Source: Texcoconibacillus texcoconensis (GTDB lineage: Bacteria; Bacillota; Bacilli; Bacillales; Salisediminibacteriaceae). Taken from it: a stretch of 64,000 nt of DNA. Within the stretch, counting starts at the first letter, position 1. Each line of letters opens with the position of its first letter. Location: assembly GCF_014202575.1 (NCBI RefSeq), contig NZ_JACHHB010000008.1, positions 96,930 to 160,929 of the forward strand, in the 5' to 3' direction. The translations under genes were made by a program, and so were the position numbers. Positions 35,350 through 44,196 of this stretch are shown here, piece after piece. Under the pieces are notes generated by a model. The model had not been told where the DNA came from. It searched no databases and saw only the letters and a list, made by a program, of their open reading frames with translations.

Positions 35350-35769
35350 TTAGAAAAACTCCCACTCTCCGACTTCTTTACCTTCTCTCATTTTCTTAGC
35401 TATGAGGAAAGCATCGATAATGGCGATCGGGGTGGTTATAAAAACCGATGAACCGAATGTTATCATTGATAAGAGGATACTTGCTACTAAAATCGCAACC
35501 CCTTTTTTCACTTGTCCGAGAATCATTTGGCCTAATCCTGTGATTAAAAACGACAAGAGTGCCATTAACCACGGACTTTTTGCATCGGTATTTGATATAT
35601 GCGATGTTTTATGTACGCGGACACCACAGCTAGTGCACATTTCTTGGTCTTTGTTGAGACTGTCACCGCAATTGTAGCAATACTCGACGCTTCTAAACGG
35701 ACGAACACCACAATTTGGGCATATTTCTGCTTTCTCTGAGATTTCGTTCCCACAGTTGGGGCAATACAT
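35350..35769 (-). CDS. Zinc-ribbon protein with TM2-like membrane pair
   Basis: A 139-residue protein. Two zinc ribbons (CPNCGNEISEKAEICPNCG and YCYNCGDSLNKDQEMCTSCG) precede two membrane helices with the TM2-like motif LLSFLITGLGQMILGQVKKG and ending in a DAFLIAKKM-type segment. Fusions of zinc ribbon and TM2-like domain are frequent in Firmicutes; function unknown. ATG at 35769 follows GAAGGGAG. The ribbon sequence resembles that of the RDD protein next to it, suggesting local duplication. Confidence 0.8.
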   Translation of the reverse strand: MYCPNCGNEISEKAEICPNCGVRPFRSVEYCYNCGDSLNKDQEMCTSCGVRVHKTSHISNTDAKSPWLMALLSFLITGLGQMILGQVKKGVAILVASILLSMITFGSSVFITTPIAIIDAFLIAKKMREGKEVGEWEFF

Positions 35770-36141
35770 CGGATATTTCTCCCTTCTTTTCTGTTAATAA
35801 TGTCATCATTCATTGATAAAGATTGTCCATCCTTTTAGGAAGAACGCGGTATGATATAAGAAGGCACCCTTTGTGCCCATCTCCCTCTGACACGTTTTCC
35901 GCAATGTTGACGATAAGATCTCTAAAGTACATGATGATTAATACTTAACACACAATCATAGAAAATACACGGACTCCCGCGATATTTGTCATACATCCTT
36001 TGTATCGGATTGTTGGTGGGTCATTTTTACTATTTTCTACATAAATTTTCTTTTTTCAAGTAGAGAGGGACAGTCCCGCTTCACTTGACTACAGTGGGAC
36101 TGTCCCTCTTCACTACTTCACTACTTCACTGCTTTACCGCT
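35770..36141. other. Intergenic region with a family B palindrome
   Basis: A 372-bp gap between two zinc-ribbon genes on the minus strand. Apart from the family B copy at 36067-36106 I see no gene, clear promoter or RNA. The stretch 35870-36060 is AT-rich without obvious structure. Confidence 0.4.
36067..36106. repeat. Family B palindrome, copy 3
   Basis: GGGACAGTCCCGCTTCACTT and the returning GTGGGACTGTCCC arm, differing from copies 1 and 2 at one central base (CTACAGTG for CTAAAGTG). Confidence 0.95.
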
Positions 36142-37674
36142 TTATTCTTCTGCTTTTACGAATAGTGTGCCTGCGTAGGTGAGTAAGCTGGCTGTGATGA
36201 AGCTTATAAACAATGTTGTGAAGAAGCCGAATCCAATGCTCACTTCGAGCATTTCAGCGCCTACCCCTAAGGAACCTGCATTCATTTCAAAGGAAAATGC
36301 CGTCAAAGTAGCTAAGGCGGCCATCAACAATGCGTACGTGCCACTAAACGCAAGCACCGCTTTCAATACGTCCCCTTTCACCTGCAAGCGAATCCGATAT
36401 CCTGCCCACAAAAACAGCGCAATCGGCAATAATAAGCCGAGATACAAATAGATGCCATAGTCATTCAAGACCGCGGTATCGCCCATTTCGCCGACTGCTT
36501 CAAACCCGGAAAGAACAGATACGTTCAAAGCTCCCGATTCACCGAACATATCCGCCGACATCGAAAACGGAATGAAATTTAACAACACCCACAAATAACC
36601 GCCGAGCTGTGTTAAGAGAACGATAAACATAAATGTATCATCAAAAACTTCCCCACCGAACTGCACGAGAAAAACGACCAGCAAGACGAAAACGGATAAC
36701 AGAACCCCTCTAATGACGGTTGAAATCGCTTGGTGAAGTGATTCGCCGTACGTTAAGCGCCCGGATAAGTGGCTGGTCACTTTCGGTGGACCGAATTGCA
36801 TGAGTGCGCCGAAAAAGCTGAAAATCGTCCCTAATAAAAATCCGTGCCAAAGCGCCGCGAAAAATGAGTATTGGCCTGATACGGCGATGTCCATGCCTGG
36901 GCCGCCGAATTCTCCCATATCTAACGCCATGGATGTGCCTGCAAATAATGAAAACACTGCCAACACCGCGCCATAAACAGCGCCGATGACAACGGATAAA
37001 TTGAAGCGCTCAAATACGCCAAAGTGCGCGTTCTGCTTGGCAGACACAAAACCGCCGATCATTAGCGCAACCAATGGCACAAGTAAGTATAAATAAAGGC
37101 CCGTTTGCGCGCTCATCGACAACTCCGCCAACTCGCCTCCCGAGCCGACGACCGAAAAGCCAACGAAGTGCGCCATCATGATCATATCCATCATGTTGAT
37201 AAAGCCATCAAACGATAACATCCCCGCCATCGCTCCGAGCTCATCCGCGAGCGCGTCGGCCATGAGCGCGTTCAAACGTTCAGTGGCAAGCCAGCTCAAC
37301 ACAAACACGATCACAAGCATCGAACCCAATGCTACCCCACTACCTACAATGCTCTTTTGCAGCATATGTACATTGAACTGCCACTTTCCCCCTCCTCCAG
37401 AAAACGAAGCCGCGTTCTCATCCTCAGAAGCCCGCCGCCGTTCTCCTCGCGAAAGCGTATGCTCAGCCTTATTCGTTTCCACCGTCTGCAAAGCAACCCC
37501 GCACTGGCCGCAATACGTCACACACTCACCATTCTGCCCACCACATTCAGGGCAAAATTGCGACGCGCGCTTCACCATCTGCAAATGCTTCGGTAATTGA
37601 AAAAGCGCCGTACCATCGTTCGTACAATAACTGGCCTCTTGCGGATTGCGATGCCCACATGTTCTACAATACAC
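36142..37674 (-). CDS. Zinc-ribbon multi-span membrane protein
   Basis: A 510-residue protein starting at GTG (37674) after GGGGGATGA. Two zinc ribbons (YCRTCGHRNPQEASYCTND and FCPECGGQNGECVTYCGQCG) are followed by a short charged linker and about ten predicted membrane helices in a Gly/Met/Phe-rich region. The first ribbon is imperfect, since its last Cys is missing. It follows the coiled-coil zinc-ribbon gene by 15 bp, indicating one transcript. No transporter family was recognised; a role in envelope stress or membrane organisation is only a guess. Confidence 0.75.
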   Translation of the reverse strand: MYCRTCGHRNPQEASYCTNDGTALFQLPKHLQMVKRASQFCPECGGQNGECVTYCGQCGVALQTVETNKAEHTLSRGERRRASEDENAASFSGGGGKWQFNVHMLQKSIVGSGVALGSMLVIVFVLSWLATERLNALMADALADELGAMAGMLSFDGFINMMDMIMMAHFVGFSVVGSGGELAELSMSAQTGLYLYLLVPLVALMIGGFVSAKQNAHFGVFERFNLSVVIGAVYGAVLAVFSLFAGTSMALDMGEFGGPGMDIAVSGQYSFFAALWHGFLLGTIFSFFGALMQFGPPKVTSHLSGRLTYGESLHQAISTVIRGVLLSVFVLLVVFLVQFGGEVFDDTFMFIVLLTQLGGYLWVLLNFIPFSMSADMFGESGALNVSVLSGFEAVGEMGDTAVLNDYGIYLYLGLLLPIALFLWAGYRIRLQVKGDVLKAVLAFSGTYALLMAALATLTAFSFEMNAGSLGVGAEMLEVSIGFGFFTTLFISFITASLLTYAGTLFVKAEE

Positions 37675-37689
37675 CTCGTCATCCCCCTT

Positions 37690-38187
37690 CTACGAAGTCA
37701 ATTTATATCCACAACAACCACAGAAATTCGCCGACTCCGCCACTTGCTCCTCACATTGGTGACACGCAACGAACGCTTGCTCCTCCTGCACCGAGAACAC
37801 CATTACCTTCGCACCACACTCCCCACAAAACTTATCCCCCGACTGAAGCGACGCCCCACACTCACACGTCATACCTTCACTTTCCACATCTGACAACTCA
37901 GCAATCTGCCGCTGAATCCGATAAATCGACTTATCACAAGCCAGCAACGCATCCGCAAAATCACTGACTTGCTGATCAAACAAGCCCCCATCACGAACCA
38001 ACTGATGCGCACGCATCCCCATCTCCACATACAACCTCGACTTCTCACTCGTCGCCTCCGCTAACTCCCGCTTCAAACGACTCATCTCCTGCGTCAACTG
38101 AATCCGCTGCTTCCCCTTCTCAACACCACCCTGAAACCGAGAAAGCCCCTCACCTAACTTCGATTGAATATCAGCCAAATCACTCAC
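37690..38187 (-). CDS. Coiled-coil protein with two C-terminal zinc ribbons
   Basis: A roughly 165-residue soluble protein. Residues 1-100 form a predicted coiled coil (IQLTQEMSRLKRELAEAT and a later helix), then two zinc ribbons (CECGASLQSGDKFCGECG and CHQCEEQVAESANFCGCCG). This resembles the zinc-ribbon proteins that often accompany ribbon-bearing membrane genes. GTG at 38187 in the AAAAGGAAAGG context is the preferred start; a GTG at 38223 has no RBS. It lies just upstream of the multi-span zinc-ribbon membrane protein, a likely partner. Confidence 0.72.
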   Translation of the reverse strand: MSDLADIQSKLGEGLSRFQGGVEKGKQRIQLTQEMSRLKRELAEATSEKSRLYVEMGMRAHQLVRDGGLFDQQVSDFADALLACDKSIYRIQRQIAELSDVESEGMTCECGASLQSGDKFCGECGAKVMVFSVQEEQAFVACHQCEEQVAESANFCGCCGYKLTS

Positions 38188-38286
38188 CCTTTCCTTTTGA
38201 TTAATGAATGAAATCTTACACACCCATCCGTGTTTCCGTTGCGTCTAGCTTCTGCACACAGCAGTTTCGCGCTGTGAAGTATTGAA

Positions 38287-38316
38287 GGGTAGGTGCTACT
38301 TCGGTAGCACCTACCC
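38287..38316. repeat. Family A palindrome, copy 16 (loop TTCG)
   Basis: Perfect 13-bp arms around TTCG between two minus-strand zinc-ribbon genes. Confidence 0.95.
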
Positions 38317-38371
38317 TGTACTACGCTGAAACACTAAAGCATCCGCTCCCGATCCGTTTCGAGCCGAGACG

Positions 38372-40021
38372 CTAAAACTCGAAGCGACGCGGATCACTCG
38401 GATTCCAGTTATCCAATTCATCCTGCCCCGTAATCAACCACTTTTCAGCGCCCGAATCATAAGTAAAATAGTACGTCCATTGGCTTCGACTGATTTTCTT
38501 CGGCACGCTGCCGGGCGATTGGTCGCTGTCATAGTAGGAAGAGTTAAACGTAATTTGTACGTTCACTTCTCCATGCACACCGTTATCGATATTTCCCGTC
38601 GTATCAACCGTTACGAGATCAAATTCCGTCGCAACGACTTCCCCTTGGTAATTCGTATGATCACTTCGCATACGACTAAAATTTTCGTCAATTCCCTGCA
38701 CATAGTCATAAGCATAACTAGGATGAAGTTCATTGAAATAGTCGGTATTTTTCGTTTCATAAGCTTGCACCCATTGCCTTGTATGGCGATTGACCGCCTC
38801 GAACATCCCCTCTTCCAGCTCCGCTTCCTCAGTTTCGATATGCAAATCGTAATGCGCCTTGTCGCTTGTGATCACCACAGCTTCCGAATACGCTTCACCC
38901 GCCGGAAGTTCTGCGACAGCCTGAAGTTCAACCGAATTAGCAACGGACACAGGGCCATACTCCTCAATATCAGAAATGTAGCCTTCTTCTTCACCATTAA
39001 CGAGCAGCCGACTGTTCGTTTGATTAGAACTGACGGTGATAAAAAAGTCCTCGTAGTCAAAATCCAACGCGTAGTGCGTTTGGTCGCTTGTCACGGTGAC
39101 AGCTTCGGAATACTCCTTGCCTGCTGGAAATTCTACGACCGCTTGCAGCTCCGTCGAACCATCGACGGTTACCGGCCCATACTCACCGACAGTAGCAACA
39201 GGACCGACTTCTTCACCATTCACGAGCAAGTAACTGTCTTCTTCACTCGATTCCACTGTGACGAAAAAACCTTCATATTCATGGGCATGTGAAAGCGTCG
39301 TCTTTTCACGATCGTAAACGGTGACTGTTTGCTGTTCTGAAAATTGACCGTCCTCTCCATCATATTCAGCTGTTAGTGAATATTCCCCTGGTGTGATCGG
39401 ACCAATTTCTACGATTTCTCCTGAAAAGGTTTCGGCGTCTTGGCCATCAAGCTGAAAGGTTGTGCCTTGCTGGCTCGCTTCGAGTTCGAGGTAAAAGGGT
39501 TCGACGGTGATTTTGTAATCGTCGAAGAATAGCCATTTGTTGCCGGTGTGTTCGAGTGCTAATGGTCCAGGCGCTGCGGTTTCGGCGTCTTGAGGTTCTA
39601 ATGTGTGCTCGAGGTCGTCGAGTGTGGTGGACATGAGTTGGGCGTCGTTAGCTAGTAAGGCGATGAGGCGCTCGGCGGCTGATTCGTCGATGGTCATGGC
39701 GGCGGCGTTTGCTTTGAGAAGTGCGGTTAGTTGGGCGGCGTCGTGTTCGGTGATGGCTTTTTGGAATTGGTCGATCGTGTTTTCGGGTTGAAATTGTCGG
39801 TCGAGGTGTGCATATGTACCCCCTCCGCCGATGCCTATGAGCAAAATCGCGACGACGATGAAAAGAGGCAGCTTGCGTATTTGCGGCTTGCGTGAACGTT
39901 GGGAAGCGGTGTGCTGCGTCGTTTCTTGCGGTTCAGGGTTAGACGCAATCGGCGCTCCACAACTTGTGCAATGCCGCTTCCCGTTTTCTATTTTCTCCCC
40001 ACATCCCGTGCAAAACTTCAT
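38372..40021 (-). CDS. TcaA-like zinc-ribbon membrane protein
   Basis: A 549-residue protein: N-terminal zinc ribbon (FCTGCGEKIENGKRHCTSCG), one membrane helix (about 50-70, LPLFIVVAILLIGIGGGG), then a TcaA-type extracellular region. Two PEGA-like repeats are conspicuous (LLVNGEEVGPVATVGEYGPV and LLVNGEEEGYISDIEEYGPV). A C-terminal NTF2-like/DUF-type domain ends with WTYYFTYDSGAEKWLITGQ. Staphylococcal TcaA affects glycopeptide sensitivity and wall homeostasis. ATG at 40021 follows GAGGGGGAG. Assignment is by architecture and therefore moderate. Confidence 0.78.
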   Translation of the reverse strand: MKFCTGCGEKIENGKRHCTSCGAPIASNPEPQETTQHTASQRSRKPQIRKLPLFIVVAILLIGIGGGGTYAHLDRQFQPENTIDQFQKAITEHDAAQLTALLKANAAAMTIDESAAERLIALLANDAQLMSTTLDDLEHTLEPQDAETAAPGPLALEHTGNKWLFFDDYKITVEPFYLELEASQQGTTFQLDGQDAETFSGEIVEIGPITPGEYSLTAEYDGEDGQFSEQQTVTVYDREKTTLSHAHEYEGFFVTVESSEEDSYLLVNGEEVGPVATVGEYGPVTVDGSTELQAVVEFPAGKEYSEAVTVTSDQTHYALDFDYEDFFITVSSNQTNSRLLVNGEEEGYISDIEEYGPVSVANSVELQAVAELPAGEAYSEAVVITSDKAHYDLHIETEEAELEEGMFEAVNRHTRQWVQAYETKNTDYFNELHPSYAYDYVQGIDENFSRMRSDHTNYQGEVVATEFDLVTVDTTGNIDNGVHGEVNVQITFNSSYYDSDQSPGSVPKKISRSQWTYYFTYDSGAEKWLITGQDELDNWNPSDPRRFEF

Positions 40022-40116
40022 CGGGCTCCCCCTCTTTCAAACAAAATTTCTTCAACCGAGACACCTTTAAATATATAGTTCTGTGCATGTAAAATATGAC
40101 GATCGATCGTATTAAA

Positions 40117-40168
40117 GGGGGACAGTCCCGCTTTCGTTTGCTAAATCAAGAAAGCGGGACTGTCCCCC
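40117..40168. repeat. Family B palindrome, copy 4
   Basis: GGGGGACAGTCCCGCTTTC and its perfect complement with a 14-base loop (GTTTGCTAAATCAA), between divergent genes. Confidence 0.95.
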
Positions 40169-40257
40169 TTCCACACACTAAAGCACTCACCTACGTTTAA
40201 ACCGCTCACCAATAGGAGACGATGGATGAAAAGGACCAATCTAAGGAGCTGATCAAC

Positions 40258-40830
40258 ATGAAACTACTATTCATCTTAGGCGGACTCGCCACCATCCTGT
40301 ACATGAACAACGCGTCCCCATCATCCGCACTCGACTTTCTTCCCGCAACCGACGAGGAAAAAGATCTCGCCACCGAAGCCAAAGCTAACGCCGATAGCGA
40401 TAACGCTCTAACGGATGACCACACTGTCGCGCTAGAAGCAACCGACGCCCAACACCAAGACGAACACAAATCTCTCGACACCATCGAAAACCAATACGAA
40501 CAAAAACTCACCGACCTCAAAGATCGCATCACCAATGACGCAAAAGAGCTCATTGACAACGCCAAAGCCGAATTCAAAGACCTCGATGACCTCGACATCA
40601 ACCTAGACCTACTATCCAGCGGCTACCAATATCTCACCGACGCCCGCGACCTGAAATCCGACAGCGACGAATCCATCGCCGACATCCACGAATCCTACCA
40701 AACCACACTAGAAAACAACGACCACAACCCAGACAAAGCCGACCACATCAAAGACGACTACCAAGAAGCCCAACGCAACAAATTACAAGACCTCGCCACC
40801 CAAGCCATCGACACCCTTTTTCAAGAATGA
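40258..40830 (+). CDS. Secreted acidic coiled-coil protein, unknown function
   Basis: A 190-residue protein with an N-terminal hydrophobic segment (KLLFILGGLATILYM) that could be a signal peptide or anchor, followed by Asp/Glu/Lys-rich helical sequence (ENQYEQKLTDLKDRITND). No family recognised. The ATG at 40258 with AAGGAG nine bases upstream is preferred to an ATG at 40222 that would bury the signal. Strikingly C-rich third positions match the neighbouring UbiB-like gene. A strong terminator follows directly. Confidence 0.6.
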   Translation: MKLLFILGGLATILYMNNASPSSALDFLPATDEEKDLATEAKANADSDNALTDDHTVALEATDAQHQDEHKSLDTIENQYEQKLTDLKDRITNDAKELIDNAKAEFKDLDDLDINLDLLSSGYQYLTDARDLKSDSDESIADIHESYQTTLENNDHNPDKADHIKDDYQEAQRNKLQDLATQAIDTLFQE

Positions 40831-40836
40831 AAGAAG

Positions 40837-40867
40837 ACGTACTCCCTCAAATGGAGTACGTTTTTTT
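40837..40867 (+). terminator. Rho-independent terminator
   Basis: ACGTACTCC and GGAGTACGT arms with a 7-base loop and a run of seven T, 7 bp after the preceding stop codon. Confidence 0.9.
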
Positions 40868-41004
40868 GCGGAGAAAAAACAAGTCGCATCCAAAAAATTC
40901 ACACCGTTTCCTTTTTGGTAACATTTTACACTTTCACACTTTCCATTTAACATCATTTCAGAACACGAAAGCGCATATCCATCCAGTGAAAGGAGACAAG
41001 CGCG

Positions 41005-41565
41005 ATGAAAAAAACACTCACATATTTTGTTCTCATCACTCTTATCTTTCTTAGCGCATGTAACGCTGGACAAAGCAGCCCCGAAGACGCCGCTGAGACA
41101 TTTACCGAAGCCTTACTGAGCGGAGACATGGACACAGCCGAAGAGCTTACGTTTATGGCCCAAGTGGCAAGTGACAGTGAATTATCTACAGCAGAAGGTT
41201 CAAAACTAGTAAACTATTTACAAGATTTGCAGACAGAATACGAAAATGCATATGACGAAACGATCGAACAAACAGGCGCTGACAGCTTCGATGTCATAGA
41301 TAGTCAGATTTCATTCCCAGAAAGCGATGAAGACAAATCCGTCGTCGCAGGAGAAGTCGCGCGATTAAACGAAGAAATGTCACTTTCCCTGCAAACGGAT
41401 GGTGAAGTCGAAGATATCGCTGAAATTGAAGTAGTCATCGAACTCCTGCGCGACAACACTTCCAAAGAACAGCTCGCCTCATTCCTTGCGGTCAAATACA
41501 ACGATAGCTGGTTTATTGAAACAGGATCATTAAGCATCTTTGAAAAAGTCGCTTTAGCTCAGTAA
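41005..41565 (+). CDS. Small lipoprotein, unknown function
   Basis: A 186-residue protein with a lipoprotein signal (FLSAC, Cys at about residue 19). The mature part begins with the pattern SPEDAAETFTEALLSGDMDTAEEL, which recalls the DUF4878/NTF2-like extracytoplasmic fold that often starts this way, and ends in DSWFIETGSLSIF. No catalytic motif seen. ATG at 41005 follows AAAGGAG. Its stop codon is the first base pairs of a family A palindrome. Confidence 0.75.
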   Translation: MKKTLTYFVLITLIFLSACNAGQSSPEDAAETFTEALLSGDMDTAEELTFMAQVASDSELSTAEGSKLVNYLQDLQTEYENAYDETIEQTGADSFDVIDSQISFPESDEDKSVVAGEVARLNEEMSLSLQTDGEVEDIAEIEVVIELLRDNTSKEQLASFLAVKYNDSWFIETGSLSIFEKVALAQ

Positions 41566-41598
41566 AGGGTAGGTGCTACTTTGGTAGCACCTACCCTT
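41565..41598. repeat. Family A palindrome, copy 17 (loop TTTG)
   Basis: Perfect 15-bp arms around TTTG; its first base is the last base of the lipoprotein stop codon. Confidence 0.95.
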
Positions 41599-41642
41599 CA
41601 CTCTGTTAAAGTAGCGAACCTCCCTTAATATTCTGAAAACAT

Positions 41643-41672
41643 TTGCAATCCGTCTTCCATTTCATGTATAAT
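41643..41672 (+). promoter_or_regulatory. Promoter of the candidate small RNA
   Basis: TTGCAA and TATAAT separated by 18 bases, with a TG just before the -10 element. No ORF follows; a structured region and a terminator do. Confidence 0.65.
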
Positions 41673-41678
41673 GTGACT

Positions 41679-41804
41679 AAACATAACAACCTATAACTTT
41701 GGTTGTCGGTCGTGCACCGCACAGCGACGCTCGACCTAGCATAAGCCATGTGAAAAATCCATTGATCATAAGTAACCAGTTAACCACTGGTTACTTCTTT
41801 TTTT
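41679..41804 (+). ncRNA. Candidate small RNA, about 125 nt, unrecognised
   Basis: Between the promoter at 41643-41672 and a strong terminator (41772-41804) lies a non-coding stretch. It holds a perfect hairpin (ACAACC, 9-base loop, GGTTGT) and a second stem-loop (GGTCG with CGACC, enclosing GTGC ACC GCAC). I could not match it to 6S, SRP, tmRNA or a known Bacillus riboswitch or sRNA. It could be a free small RNA or a leader that attenuates the UbiB-like gene downstream. Confidence 0.5.
41772..41804 (+). terminator. Terminator of the candidate small RNA
   Basis: Perfect arms GTAACCAGT and ACTGGTTAC around TAACC, then TTCTTTTTTT. Confidence 0.9.
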
Positions 41805-41810
41805 GAGTAA

Positions 41811-41864
41811 AGAGGGACAGTCCCGCTTTAAGCTGGTGAAGCGAAAAAGCGGGACTGTCCCTCT
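41811..41864. repeat. Family B palindrome, copy 5
   Basis: AGAGGGACAGTCCCGCTTT and AAGCGGGACTGTCCCTCT arms around a variable centre, directly after the small RNA terminator and before the UbiB-like gene. Confidence 0.95.
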
Positions 41865-41921
41865 TTCACTAAAAACGGTATAATGGATAGAAGAAGAATT
41901 TTGAAATGGAGAGTGTTTCGT

Positions 41922-43601
41922 ATGTTAAAGCGCACGCGGCTTAGACACGCTAATCGTTTTCGGCAAATCATCCACGCCCTTGTCAGAAACGGCTTCGGCT
42001 ATTTTGTCCAAAAAATTGGCCTTATGAACGAAGTGCCTGGCCTCAAAAAATGGCGGCTCAAAGATGAAAACCGCATCACATCAACCGAAGAACGCGTTCG
42101 CAACCTTCTCGAAGAGCTCGGGCCGACCTTTGTCAAACTCGGACAAATCGCCAGCACGCGCAACGACATTTTCCCGCAAGCGCTGATCAACGAATTAGAA
42201 AAACTCCAAGACCACGTCTCACCATTTACATACAACGAAGCACAGTACGTTTTCAAATCAGAAATCGGCGAAGACATCACGAGTTACTTCGCAGAATTCC
42301 AAGAAGAACCGCTCGCATCTGCATCGATCGGCCAAGTATACCAAGCCAAAACGAAAGACGGCCGCGACGTCGCTGTCAAAATCCAGCGCCCGGGTATCCA
42401 ACGGCAAATCGACATCGACCTGGACATCTTACACGAGATCGCGCGACTGGCTGAACGCCACATTGACGGCGCCGAACATTACCGACTCACGAAACTCGTC
42501 GGCGAATTCACGAAAATGCTCCGCCGCGAACTGGATTACACGATCGAAAGCAAAAACACCGACCGCGTTCGCAAACAAACCGAGGACAATCCGCACGTCT
42601 ACATCCCCGAGATCATCTGGACGTGCACGACGCGCAAAATCATGACCATGGAGCTCATCAAAGGTCGAAACGTCAATCAAATCAACACGCCTGATCTGAG
42701 CGAAAAACGCCGCGAGCACATTGCCGAAACGATCGTCGACACGATCACCCGGCAAATTTTTATCGACGGCTTTTATCATGCAGACCCTCATCCTGGGAAC
42801 ATTTATGTGATGGATGATGATATCATCGCTTTCCTTGATTTCGGGATGGTAGGCAGGCTTTCCGTTGAGTTACGCGAAAACCTCGCTTACCTTGTCGTCG
42901 GGATTCTCCGTCGAAATAACGACGACATCGTCAAAGCGATCGAAAAAATCGGTGATCTACCAAGCGACATCAAGCGCGGCAACTTAAAAAAAGATATCGA
43001 TGAGTTTCTTGACTTATATTTAAGCGTGTCGCTTAATGAAATCCAGATCGGTGAAATTATTAACGACCTGCTGGCGCTGATCGGCGGTTACAACATCGAA
43101 GTCCCGCACGACTTAACGCTTGTCGCCAAATCGCTCGTCACCGTTGAAGCCGTCGTCAGCGACCTCGACCCAGACCTTAGCATCCTGGAAGTCGTTGAAC
43201 CGCTCGGCGGTGAGATCATGCGCGAACATTTTAGCCCGAAGAAACTGAGCCGACGCTTACGCGCATACACGATGGAGTACATAGACATTTTGAGCGACTT
43301 GCCAGAATCTATAAAAAAAGTGACCTCATTGATTGAGCGCGGCCGCATGCGACACGACATTCATATACCCGCAGCTGAACAGATGAGCAGCCGATTCTCA
43401 CGCATCGGCAACCAGCTCTCGCTGAGTATTTTGCTGCTAGCGATCAGCATCGTCCTCAGCGCACTCATCATCGGCATCACCCTCGGCGACACCGATGACA
43501 CCGGCTGGCTGCAACTCCCTGTTCTAGAAATCGGCTTTTTCACCTTCTTCGCTTTGTTCGTCTGGTTGACGCTGTCTATTTTAAGAACAAGAAAAAAATG
43601 A
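41922..43601 (+). CDS. ABC1/UbiB (AarF) family atypical kinase
   Basis: A 559-residue membrane-associated protein-kinase-like ATPase. The family KxGQ motif is in TFVKLGQIASTR; other segments are ASASIGQVYQAK, RRELDYTIESKN, FYHADPHPGNIYV and IAFLDFGMVGR (metal-binding Asp). Two membrane helices end the protein (LSLSILLLAISIVLSALIIG and the last 25 residues). Relatives assist quinone biosynthesis; Bacilli use menaquinone, so the client here may be menaquinone or another lipid. ATG at 41922 follows GGAGAG. A terminator lies 14 bp after the stop. Confidence 0.9.
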   Translation: MLKRTRLRHANRFRQIIHALVRNGFGYFVQKIGLMNEVPGLKKWRLKDENRITSTEERVRNLLEELGPTFVKLGQIASTRNDIFPQALINELEKLQDHVSPFTYNEAQYVFKSEIGEDITSYFAEFQEEPLASASIGQVYQAKTKDGRDVAVKIQRPGIQRQIDIDLDILHEIARLAERHIDGAEHYRLTKLVGEFTKMLRRELDYTIESKNTDRVRKQTEDNPHVYIPEIIWTCTTRKIMTMELIKGRNVNQINTPDLSEKRREHIAETIVDTITRQIFIDGFYHADPHPGNIYVMDDDIIAFLDFGMVGRLSVELRENLAYLVVGILRRNNDDIVKAIEKIGDLPSDIKRGNLKKDIDEFLDLYLSVSLNEIQIGEIINDLLALIGGYNIEVPHDLTLVAKSLVTVEAVVSDLDPDLSILEVVEPLGGEIMREHFSPKKLSRRLRAYTMEYIDILSDLPESIKKVTSLIERGRMRHDIHIPAAEQMSSRFSRIGNQLSLSILLLAISIVLSALIIGITLGDTDDTGWLQLPVLEIGFFTFFALFVWLTLSILRTRKK

Positions 43602-43615
43602 TAATGATGATGATG

Positions 43616-43641
43616 AAACTCCGCGTTTGCGGAGTTTTTTT
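43616..43641 (+). terminator. Terminator of the UbiB-like gene
   Basis: AAACTCCGC, GTTT, GCGGAGTTT followed by T residues, 14 bp after the stop codon. Confidence 0.9.
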
Positions 43642-43708
43642 GTGTAGGTGAAGTGGGATGGGATTAGGATTTGGGCAGGTCGAGTGAGTTTGCGGGAAGG
43701 TGAGGCTG

Positions 43709-44172
43709 TTTTTCGATCGGATGTGACGATTTTCCCTTCAGGTGAACTGATTTTTCGATCAGGTGAGTCAATTTTTCCTTCAGGTGAACCACTTTTCCCT
43801 TCAGGTGAACCAATTTTTCGATCAGGTCGAGACTTTTTCCCTTCAGGTGAACCAATTTTTCGATCAGGTCGAGACTTTTTTCCTTCAGGTGAATCAATTT
43901 TTCGATCAGGTCGAGACTTTTTTCCTTCAGGTGAACCAATTTTTCGATCAGGTAAGACTTTTTTCCTTCAGGTGAATCAATTTTTCGATCAGGTCGAGAC
44001 TTTTTTCCTTCAGGTGAACCAATTTTCCGGGCAGGTCGAGACTTTTTTCCTTCAGGTAAACTACTTTTTCGTTCAGGTGAGTCAATTTTTCCTTCAGGGG
44101 AACCAATTTTTCGATCAGGTCGAACTGTTTTTCCTTCAGGTAGATCGTTTTTTCGATCAGGTAAGACTTTTT
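43709..44172. repeat. Tandem repeat locus 1, 21/42-bp units
   Basis: About 22 units of roughly 21 bp, alternating TTTTTCCTTCAGGTGAACCA and TTTTTCGATCAGGTCGAGAC types, so the long period is 42 bp. Several reading frames stay open because the unit length is a multiple of three. The minus-strand frame gives heptads such as VHLKEKS and LDLIEKL, a coiled-coil pattern. There is one 2-bp deletion near 43952 that changes frame. No unique spacers are present, so it is not a CRISPR. Coding status unknown. Confidence 0.9.
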
Positions 44173-44196
44173 CTATTTACATTGCTTTAGTACGGA

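Noticed and set aside
38480..39292. A 270-residue open frame on the plus strand
   Set aside because: It lies wholly antisense to the TcaA-like gene, has no RBS or domain, and arises because the C-rich codon use of the sense gene leaves the opposite strand free of stops.
43648..44190. A 180-residue plus-strand frame of FPSGEPIF-type repeats
   Set aside because: The unit length is a multiple of three, so several frames are open. The start lies in the terminator flank without an RBS and nothing favours this frame over the minus-strand heptad frame.
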